A DNA stretch of 59,049 nucleotides from Methanosarcinales archaeon (GTDB lineage Archaea; Halobacteriota; Methanosarcinia; Methanosarcinales; Methanocomedenaceae). The notes under the pieces are model-generated. The model worked only from the letters and a program-made list of their open reading frames with translations. It was not told where the DNA came from and searched no databases. The translations under genes were made by a program, and so were the position numbers. This document shows positions 16,012 to 23,417 of this stretch, in pieces. The stretch covers positions 1-59,049 of the forward strand of contig JAIOQW010000163.1 of the NCBI GenBank assembly GCA_021108405.1, given 5' to 3'. The stretch's first letter is position 1. The number at the start of each line of letters is the position of its first letter.

Positions 16012-17196
16012 TTATACTCTGTATATAAGATCAAAAAGCGCATTAAGCGTCTGATTGATCCCCTTATTTTTCTTTACTGAAACTGGCACTATATGTACAT
16101 CTTCCCATAATGCCATACGTTTTTTTATCTCCTCCGGCCGCATAGCACCAGAGAGGTCCTGCTTATTAGCAACAATTATCTTTGGTATTACCTCTGCCCG
16201 GCACATATTTATCATTTCCTTTGCACGGGCAAAGGTATTTGGTTGGGTTGAGTCAATTACAATAAAGGCACCGATCGCTTCTCTTGCCAGCGGCTCAAGT
16301 AATAGATCAAACCGTTCCTGACCAGGTGTGCCAAAAATATCAGCAGAAAATCCCTTGTAATCAACATGTCCGATATCAAGTCCAACCGTAGTTGGAAATA
16401 GTTCATATGCCTGCCTTTCTACCGAGACAGCATCCTGGGAGATCGCATGAACAAATGCTGTCTTTCCTGCATTGTAGGGTCCGGTTACTAACAGCTTTGG
16501 AATAAATACTTTAACTCCTCCGGGCATTACCAGTTCGAAAAACGTTTTAGTCCTGGATATTGTACTCCAACTGGACTTTACCACTACATAGACCTGTCTG
16601 TACATCACTCTTTCTTCTATACCGAAAAGTTCTATCTCACAGTTGAACAGATCTATCAGTTGTTCTATCATCCGGTCCTCATAATCCCATCTGGTAAATA
16701 TATATATCATATTGACATCGTGCTTGTTAGCAGCTTCATTCCATGTTTTGATCAATTCCATTGTGTTATTTGCACCAATAGAATCAATTAATGTGGCTAC
16801 ATTTTCGATCACTGCCGTACCACCGGCAATGTCGTTGATCGCACATAATACGGTATCTTTACTTTTATTAAAATCATCAATGCAGTATTTACCGATCGGT
16901 GGTACTCCCATCATAGGGGAGATGGAATCAACAAAGAATAACTGGCCTGACTGCAGAGGTGTCATAATATCCCATCCGTATTTGTCAAATACCCGCGAAA
17001 TCTCAGCAGGTGTACGGGTATTAGTATATATAAATCCGATCTCTTTATTATTGCGTATACGCTGGGCAATGATCTGATAACCGAAAATATCACATAGCAT
17101 ACCTGGTATTGCATTGAATAATACTGATGTTCCAGGTGGTGTACCCCCTTTCAGGATATCATCCAGTCGCGGAATATAGGTTTTTTTCATATCCAT
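16012..17196 (-). CDS. Fusion of degenerate KaiC-like domain and small Ras-like GTPase (COG2229-type)
   Basis: In this 394-residue protein, residues about 1-205 follow the KaiC-like fold (YIPRLDDILKGGTPPGTSVL), but the P-loop position reads NAIPGMLCD and lacks the GK[ST], so ATP hydrolysis is unlikely. Residues about 220-394 are a small GTPase with intact boxes: G1 GPYNAGKT, switch T in TTVGLD, G3 FGTPGQERF, G4 ANKQDL, G5-like VPVSVKK. The GTPase resembles the MglA/SR-beta-like group that partners Roadblock/LC7 proteins, and a Roadblock gene lies directly upstream (4-base gap). The fusion ties a KaiC-type scaffold to a G-protein switch. Confidence 0.82.
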   Translation of the reverse strand: MDMKKTYIPRLDDILKGGTPPGTSVLFNAIPGMLCDIFGYQIIAQRIRNNKEIGFIYTNTRTPAEISRVFDKYGWDIMTPLQSGQLFFVDSISPMMGVPPIGKYCIDDFNKSKDTVLCAINDIAGGTAVIENVATLIDSIGANNTMELIKTWNEAANKHDVNMIYIFTRWDYEDRMIEQLIDLFNCEIELFGIEERVMYRQVYVVVKSSWSTISRTKTFFELVMPGGVKVFIPKLLVTGPYNAGKTAFVHAISQDAVSVERQAYELFPTTVGLDIGHVDYKGFSADIFGTPGQERFDLLLEPLAREAIGAFIVIDSTQPNTFARAKEMINMCRAEVIPKIIVANKQDLSGAMRPEEIKKRMALWEDVHIVPVSVKKNKGINQTLNALFDLIYRV

Positions 17197-17200
17197 TATC

Positions 17201-17578
17201 CTATACCTCTTCCAGTATCTCCTGAACCTGTTTGGCCCTTATCTCGATCTCGACTGTGATCAGACCAAGCTGGGCTTCTACCTGCGCCAGTGCAAAGAAT
17301 AGTGCCTTTTCTCCCGAAGGCTTTAACAATAATACACCGTGTTCGGTCTTTACATTAACCTCTGCTACTTCTCCGGTTCCCATTTGCGAACTTGCTGTCT
17401 GGGCACTTGCTATAATTGTTGAGCATAGCGCACCGACAATGCGTTCATTCATATCAGGCGGCATTATTGATGTGATCAGCAGTCCTTCAGTACTCACTAT
17501 CCCTGCAGCGCTTACCTGTCCTACCTGCATAAATTTGGCCAGTACCTGATCCAGCTTTTCTTTTTTAGTTTGCACCAT
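17201..17578 (-). CDS. Roadblock/LC7-domain protein
   Basis: The ATG at 17578 with AGGTGAGAG upstream gives 125 residues. The whole chain fits one Roadblock/LC7 domain (AAGIVSTEGLLITSIMPPDM, LCSTIIASAQTASSQM, GVLLLKPSGEKALFFALAQ). Such proteins dimerise and bind or regulate small GTPases (MglB with MglA). It sits between the PAS-STAS sensor and the KaiC-GTPase fusion with 4-base gaps on both sides, strongly suggesting it regulates that GTPase. Confidence 0.88.
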   Translation of the reverse strand: MVQTKKEKLDQVLAKFMQVGQVSAAGIVSTEGLLITSIMPPDMNERIVGALCSTIIASAQTASSQMGTGEVAEVNVKTEHGVLLLKPSGEKALFFALAQVEAQLGLITVEIEIRAKQVQEILEEV

Positions 17579-17582
17579 ACTC

Positions 17583-20549
17583 TCACCTATTATCATTACT
17601 ATCCTCTGTAATTAATATCGTATATCTTAACCCTTCCTCCAGGGATCGTTCTGCAGTGACAGGATCTAACACAACTCCAAGACCAGACAATCTATCCACT
17701 GTTTCAGGTTTAATACCTGCTATAATACATGTTGCATCAAGTAGCTTTGCATATCGTGCAATGTTGATCAGAGGATTCAATGTTTCAATATCTTGTTCTA
17801 TTCCTGTAATATCAAGAATGACAGCTTTTGTTTTAATGTCAGATACCTCTTCTAATATAGTTACCATCAGACTATTAACGCGGCCCGTATATGCCTCAAG
17901 CCTCTTGATGGTTTCCTGCAGTTCATGCTTTGATCTTTTTCGCTCGGTAATGTCGCGAGCAGCTGCAAATACCCCAACAATCTCTCCAGCTTCATCTTTA
18001 TAGACCGATGCATTATAGGCCACAATAGTTTCGGTTCCATCCTTAGCTTTCATGATCAGTTCATAATCCCTGATTTCTTTGGTCTCAAAGACCAGCTCTA
18101 CAGCTTTGTTTGCCTTTTCAGGGTCTGTGAAATAATCAGCGAATGGTGTTCTTATCAACTCTTCCCTGCTTCTGCCAGTAGCTTTAATTGTAGCCTCGTT
18201 CACATCCAGAATAATACCTTTCTTGTCAAAGGTTACAAGAGGATCTGGGTTTACCTCAATTAATTCCCGATTGTAGAGCTGAAGATCCTGTATTTCCTTT
18301 TTAGCACGCTTGAGCCCGGTGATATCTTTAAAATCCTCTACAATCCCTAAGAATTTGCCGTTTCGATCAAATCTTGCAGCATTCAGAATAATAGGTATCT
18401 CTTTACCGTCCGGTCGGATCTTGATAGATTCTCGCTCAACAAACTCTTCTCCTTTTTTTATCATCTCGAGTGGACATTCTTTAGTATGGCAGCATTCCCC
18501 GCTAAAGATATCGTAGCATTTCTTACCGATGATTTCATCCTCATCCATGCCCACCAATCTGATAAAGGTTTTATTCACCTTGATGATGTTAAAATCAGCA
18601 TCTATTACACACATTGCATTGGCAGCGATCTGGAAGATGAGGTCGAGTTCTGCTTTACTTTCACTTAGTGCAATTTCAGCATTTTTTCGCTCGGTGATGT
18701 CGCGAGCAGCGGCAAAAGCTCCGACTATCTGTCCGGTCTCATCTTTATAGACCGACGCGTTATAAGCAACAATGATTTCGTTTCCATCCCTGGCTTTCAT
18801 GACCAGCTCATAATTCCAAAACTCCCCTATTCCAAAGACCAGGTCCACACCTTTTTGTGCCTTTTCAGGGTCTGTGAAATAATCAGCGAATGGTGTTCCT
18901 ATCAACTCTTCCCTGCTTGTGCCGGTAGCTTTAATTGTAGCCTCGTTCACATCCAGAATAATACCTTTCTTGTCAAAGGTTACAAGAGGATCGAGGTTTA
19001 TCTCAATTAATCCCCGATAGTAGCGCTGAAGATCCTGTATTTCCTTTTCAGCACGCTTGAGCCCGGTGATATCTTTAAAATCCTCTACAATTCCTACAAA
19101 TTTGCCATTTCTATCAAATCTTGCAGCACTCAGAATAATAGGTATCTCTTTACCGTCCGGTCGCTTCTTGACAGATTCACGTTCAATAAATTCTTCTCCC
19201 TTTTTTATCATCTCGAGTGGACAATCTTTAGTATGGCAGAATTCCCCGCTAAAGATATCATAGCATTTCTTACCAATGATTTCATCTTCATTCATGCCCA
19301 CCAATCTTATAAAGGTTTTATTCACCCTAATGATGTTAAAATCAGCATCTATTACACACATTGCATCAGCAGCGATCCGGAAGATGAGGTCGAGTTCTGC
19401 TCTACTTTCACACAGTGCAATTTCAGCATTTTTTCGCTCGGTAATGTCACGGGCAGCGGCAAAAGCACCTGCCACCTGTCCATTTTGATCCCTGTAAACA
19501 GAAGCATTGTATGAAACGATAGTCTCGGTACCATCCCTGGCTTTCATGACCAGCTCACAATTCCGAACCTCTCCAGTCCCAAAGACCAGCATCGCACCTT
19601 TGTGTGCCCTTTCGGGATCAGTGAAATAATCAGCAAATAGTGTTCCTATCAACTCTTCCCGAGTTCTGCCTGTAGCTTTAATTGTAGCCTCGTTTACATC
19701 CTGAATGATCCCTTTATAATTGAATGTTACCAGTGGATCAAGGCTTGTTTCGATCAAGCCTCGATTATAACGCTGAAGATTGTGAATTTCCATATCTGTA
19801 CGCTTTCGCTCAGTAATATCACGGGCGGCAGCAAAAGCACCAATAATCTTTCCACTCTGATCTCTATAGACCGAAGCATTATATGAGACTGTGATCTCTG
19901 TTCCATCCTTTGTTTTCATAACCAGTTCATAATCCCTGACCTCTCCGGTTTCAAAGACCAGGTTCACACCTTTATGTGCCTTTTCAGGGTGTAAGAAATA
20001 ATCAGCGAATGGTGTTCCTATCAACTCTTCCCTGTTTCGACCTATGGCTTTGACTGTTGCCTCATTCACATCCATAATAATTCCATTTTGATCGAATGTT
20101 ACCAGTGGATCGAGGCTTGTCTCGATCAAGCCTCGATTATAACGCTGAAGATTGTGAATTTCCATATCTTTCCGCTTTTGCTCAGTAATATCGCGGGCGG
20201 CAGCAAAGGCACCAATAATCTTTCCACTCTGGTCTCTATGGACCGAAGCATTATATGAGACTGTGATCTCTGTTCCATCCTTTGTTTTCATGACCAGCTC
20301 ATAATCCCTGACCTCTCCGGTTTCAAAGACCAGATTCACACCTTTGTGTGCCCTTTTAGGATCAGTGAAATAATCAGTGAATGGTGTTTTTATCAACTCT
20401 TCCCTGCTTCTGCCTGTGGCTTTGACTGTTGCCTCATTCACGTCCATAATAATTCCATTCTGATCGAATGTTACCAGTGGATCGAGGCTAATTAATTGTA
20501 GCTCTTTTTCTATATACCTAAGAGGCGATTTATTTATTATGTTATTCAT
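17583..20549 (-). CDS. Seven-PAS sensor protein with C-terminal STAS domain
   Basis: The ATG at 20549 gives 988 residues. It has five highly similar type-A PAS domains (about 20-130, 145-255, 270-380, 520-625, 770-875; signature LDPLVTF, DVNEAT, GRSREELIGTPFADYF, GAFAAARDITE). Two type-B PAS domains (about 385-505, 635-755) carry a Cx8Cx4C cluster in KKCYDIFSGEFC-HTKDC. A short helix leads to a STAS domain (about 885-985, KAVILDITGIEQDIETLNPL, ATCIIAGIKPETVDRL). There are no transmembrane, kinase or output enzyme domains. The architecture resembles RsbR-like stressosome sensors. The type-A repeats are nearly identical in DNA, implying recent internal duplication. It heads the operon with the Roadblock, GTPase and KaiC-like genes. 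Confidence 0.85.
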   Translation of the reverse strand: MNNIINKSPLRYIEKELQLISLDPLVTFDQNGIIMDVNEATVKATGRSREELIKTPFTDYFTDPKRAHKGVNLVFETGEVRDYELVMKTKDGTEITVSYNASVHRDQSGKIIGAFAAARDITEQKRKDMEIHNLQRYNRGLIETSLDPLVTFDQNGIIMDVNEATVKAIGRNREELIGTPFADYFLHPEKAHKGVNLVFETGEVRDYELVMKTKDGTEITVSYNASVYRDQSGKIIGAFAAARDITERKRTDMEIHNLQRYNRGLIETSLDPLVTFNYKGIIQDVNEATIKATGRTREELIGTLFADYFTDPERAHKGAMLVFGTGEVRNCELVMKARDGTETIVSYNASVYRDQNGQVAGAFAAARDITERKNAEIALCESRAELDLIFRIAADAMCVIDADFNIIRVNKTFIRLVGMNEDEIIGKKCYDIFSGEFCHTKDCPLEMIKKGEEFIERESVKKRPDGKEIPIILSAARFDRNGKFVGIVEDFKDITGLKRAEKEIQDLQRYYRGLIEINLDPLVTFDKKGIILDVNEATIKATGTSREELIGTPFADYFTDPEKAQKGVDLVFGIGEFWNYELVMKARDGNEIIVAYNASVYKDETGQIVGAFAAARDITERKNAEIALSESKAELDLIFQIAANAMCVIDADFNIIKVNKTFIRLVGMDEDEIIGKKCYDIFSGECCHTKECPLEMIKKGEEFVERESIKIRPDGKEIPIILNAARFDRNGKFLGIVEDFKDITGLKRAKKEIQDLQLYNRELIEVNPDPLVTFDKKGIILDVNEATIKATGRSREELIRTPFADYFTDPEKANKAVELVFETKEIRDYELIMKAKDGTETIVAYNASVYKDEAGEIVGVFAAARDITERKRSKHELQETIKRLEAYTGRVNSLMVTILEEVSDIKTKAVILDITGIEQDIETLNPLINIARYAKLLDATCIIAGIKPETVDRLSGLGVVLDPVTAERSLEEGLRYTILITEDSNDNR

Positions 20550-20611
20550 GTGATAACTTCCAGAGAAATAAAATAAATACAAATTTTTTAGTGATTTATT
20601 GGATAAAGTTA

Positions 20612-20628
20612 TTAATTATATAGTTTTG
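20612..20628 (-). promoter_or_regulatory. Candidate TATA box for the PAS-STAS operon
   Basis: On the minus strand this reads AACTATATAATTAAT, a good archaeal TATA-like element about 65-75 bases upstream of the ATG at 20549. The call rests on sequence likeness and position only. Confidence 0.3.
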
Positions 20629-21374
20629 TTTTCATCTTTTAAAAACCCAACTATAAAGTAAAATATCATATGGCTGGAAATTAAAAATATTAACGTCTGT
20701 TTGGAGTTTTTGGACCATCTGTGAGACTTTTTATTATTTTCTGGAGGATCAACAGCCAGCCGTGTGATACTGCACCGTAAAAAACGTAAAGTGTACCTGT
20801 TCAGCTTTAAATATCCCTGCCATTCTGACTCCAGATTTGAACATTGAATAACTTCAATTTGCAAATAATAACATCAAACTAAAACGAACTGAAACGAACT
20901 CTTTGACCAGAAAAAATAAAAAAGTATCCCATCTGTATGGGAAATGATTATATCTACAAAAATTATATATATACCCTCTCATAATATTATACTAACAAAT
21001 AGATGGTTTTGCAGGAGATCATTTATTACATTAATGAAAAAATCTTACGGTTGGTAGGTTTTCAAGTATAAAATCATACTTAATACACTGTAGAACAAAA
21101 TCCTTCCTTCGGTCAGATTTTCTTGACTGAGGCTCTTAAAAGAGCCGAAGATTAGAAGATTCGTAAAATCTTCACCTGAGGCTCTTAAAAGAGCCGAAGA
21201 TTAGAAGATTCGTAAAATCTTCACCTGAGGCTCTTAAAAGAGCCGAAGATTAGAAGATTCGTAAAATCTTCACCTGAGGCTCTTAAAAGAGCCGAAGATT
21301 AGAAAATACAAAGTATTTTCGATTCAAGTTAGACTTGATGTACTATAAAAATATGGTTGGAGAGTTGTTATAAT
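20629..21374. other. Intergenic region with repeats; no supported gene apart from a weak ORF
   Basis: Between the divergent PAS-STAS and S-layer genes there is an AT-rich stretch with short ORFs of no recognisable character. The right half is occupied by a copy of the dispersed hairpin repeat (from 21093) and a 49-bp tandem array. Confidence 0.5.
21093..21351. repeat. Composite repeat: dispersed hairpin plus four tandem 49-bp units
   Basis: GAACAAAATCCTTCCTTCGG opens the element. From 21127 a 49-bp unit repeats at 21127, 21176, 21225 and 21274; the fourth is truncated. Each unit contains a perfect palindrome GGCTCTTAAAAGAGCC and a second hairpin (GAAGATT ... AATCTTC). The array ends with AAAATAC-AAA-GTATTTT and TCAAGTTAGACTTGA. 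The copies are practically identical, so the array is young or homogenised. There are no spacers, so it is not CRISPR. Confidence 0.85.
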
Positions 21375-23342
21375 ATGGTTGATATCAATTACTATAAAGT
21401 TAAAATATATGGATACTGGAATTGTTTGAGTGGAAATAAGGTTTTACTGTTATTTATCTTTATTATTTCTACTCTATTAGTGTTACCTATACTGGCTTTA
21501 GGTGAAATAGAAGTCCTTGAGGTTGATGAATATGAATTTATTGGTTTTGTACAAAATATACATCCAGGTCATGCCCCATATGTCATATTTTCGTTAACTT
21601 CATCAACATACCCGGGTATCCTGTATTATGACTTCCGGACTGGAGATGGTTATGAATCCCTGGACTTTATTGTAGATACTGCCAATCGCCAGATAAAGGG
21701 TATGGATAATTTCACCTATTCAACATCGATCTATAATAAAGATGGTGAAGATTTTATTGCATGGCTCGGTGACCCCTATTTTGTCATAGAAGCTGGTAGT
21801 GATTGGTATCTGGCCCAAATGCTGGTGAATGAAGACGAAGACGATACCCATCTACTGGAATTAGGTGAGAGCTTGTTACTGGAAGAAGGTATTGCAATAA
21901 CCCCACTTGAAATAGATACTAATGATAATAAAGTATGTTTTAGTGTTACAAAGGACGGTGAAGAATTAGATAATTCAACTATCAAGGAAGGAGAGATATT
22001 CACCTACAAGAAAGACCTTAACGAAAGCGGTTATAATGATAACTGGATATTAAGGTTTAATGTGGATGTAGTATTCGAAGGTATGAATACAAATCTTGTC
22101 AAGATTAACAATACGCAACTGATATCAAATGACATAATTAAAATCGAAACACCGGATAATGATATGTTCAGCGGATTTGAGATAACGTCAATAAATAGTG
22201 ATACAACTCTTCAGATCAGATTTGATAATGCTGATGATAATATTTCCCTGATAAAGAACCAAACAGTCGGTTTCATAGGAGACACATTCAATTTCAAGAT
22301 CAATGAAGACGGAGATATCGGCGGACTTGTTGTAATGATTACTGAACCTGGTATTCATGAAATTTTTGCAGAAGTCTGTAATTTATCACCAGGGGTTTAT
22401 TCTTATTTCTATCTGACTTCAGTCAACAATCCAGGTATCCTGTATTATGACTTAGATGAAGGAGTTGGCAGTGAGGTTTTGGACATTACAGTTAGCAATG
22501 ATGATCTCGAGATTGCCAAAGGTAATTTCACATATAATACTACTGCCTATAAAGACGAGAATAATAATAATATGATTGCATGGCTCGGTAAACCATATAG
22601 TGTCGTAAGTAAATGCGGTGATTGGTATTTCAGTGAACTACTTATAGATGATGGTGATGATGATTTTCATCTATTAGAAATCGGCGAGGCACTGACTCTA
22701 AAAGAAGGTTATACTGTAATTCCACAGGAGATTGATGTTGACGGTGAAGAGGCATGGTTTGATATTGTAAAGAATGGTGATGTAATAGACAGTTCAGTTC
22801 AATGTGAAGGGTCTCAGTACATATACGAAGAAGATTTGAACGAAAGCGGGAGCACAGATAACTGGGTAATAAAGTTTAATGTAGAAACTGTTATTGCAGG
22901 GACGAATACCAACACAGTCAAGATCAATCACACAAGTCAGATTTCATCAGATGTTGTTAAAGCCGAAGATGGAGATAAGGATCTATTCGATGGCTTTATA
23001 ATCAAAACATACGATATTGCTCCTGGAAAAATTGAGATAGTGATTGATGGAAGTGATGATGAGATCAAACTGAAGAAAGGCGGAACTGTCAGTTTACTTG
23101 GTGATAGGTTCAACTTCAAAGTCAATGAAAACGGAGATATCGGCGGTATATTAAAGATAGTAAGCATAAATGAATCCTGGAGAGATAGGTGGATGGGTAA
23201 TGGTTCGGAAGGGGGATCGAAAGTTACCACAACAGAGCTTCAGGATGCTATTCACCACTGGTTAGAGGATATCAGGATAAGTGAACATTTGCTTTCCACA
23301 GCAGACCTTCGGGAGGTTATTGCAATATGGCTTTTTGAATAA
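21375..23342 (+). CDS. S-layer protein with duplicated Methanosarcina-type S-layer domain
   Basis: About 655 residues from ATG 21375 (a TTG at 21357 would add six). A long N-terminal segment leads into a signal sequence (NKVLLLFIFIISTLLVLPIL). Two tandem S-layer domains (PF07752/DUF1608 type, about 45-320 and 330-600) each contain FTYxT, WLGxPY, DWYLA/DWYFS, LLELGE, YKKDLNESG and the closing GDxFNFKxNExGDIGG. Several NxT/NxS sequons are present. The C-terminus carries SWRDRWMG then a two-helix domain ELQDAIHHWLED ... STADLREVIAIWLFE, shared with the next protein. It has no C-terminal transmembrane helix, unlike classic Methanosarcina S-layer proteins, so attachment may use the shared C-terminal domain. 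Confidence 0.85.
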   Translation: MVDINYYKVKIYGYWNCLSGNKVLLLFIFIISTLLVLPILALGEIEVLEVDEYEFIGFVQNIHPGHAPYVIFSLTSSTYPGILYYDFRTGDGYESLDFIVDTANRQIKGMDNFTYSTSIYNKDGEDFIAWLGDPYFVIEAGSDWYLAQMLVNEDEDDTHLLELGESLLLEEGIAITPLEIDTNDNKVCFSVTKDGEELDNSTIKEGEIFTYKKDLNESGYNDNWILRFNVDVVFEGMNTNLVKINNTQLISNDIIKIETPDNDMFSGFEITSINSDTTLQIRFDNADDNISLIKNQTVGFIGDTFNFKINEDGDIGGLVVMITEPGIHEIFAEVCNLSPGVYSYFYLTSVNNPGILYYDLDEGVGSEVLDITVSNDDLEIAKGNFTYNTTAYKDENNNNMIAWLGKPYSVVSKCGDWYFSELLIDDGDDDFHLLEIGEALTLKEGYTVIPQEIDVDGEEAWFDIVKNGDVIDSSVQCEGSQYIYEEDLNESGSTDNWVIKFNVETVIAGTNTNTVKINHTSQISSDVVKAEDGDKDLFDGFIIKTYDIAPGKIEIVIDGSDDEIKLKKGGTVSLLGDRFNFKVNENGDIGGILKIVSINESWRDRWMGNGSEGGSKVTTTELQDAIHHWLEDIRISEHLLSTADLREVIAIWLFE

Positions 23343-23417
23343 CAAAATCTTCAAATAAGATGAAAATAATACAACAAAATAAATATTACGTATACCCATA
23401 AAAAACGAGGACGTTCA

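Noticed and set aside
17583-20549. Multi-PAS protein as a histidine kinase
   Set aside because: No HisKA or HATPase motifs; the C-terminus is a STAS domain.
20616-20864. 82-codon minus-strand ORF
   Set aside because: No RBS, no recognisable domain, spans the probable promoter of the PAS-STAS operon.
21127-21320. 49-bp tandem repeats as a CRISPR array
   Set aside because: Units are contiguous with no variable spacers and no cas genes are present.
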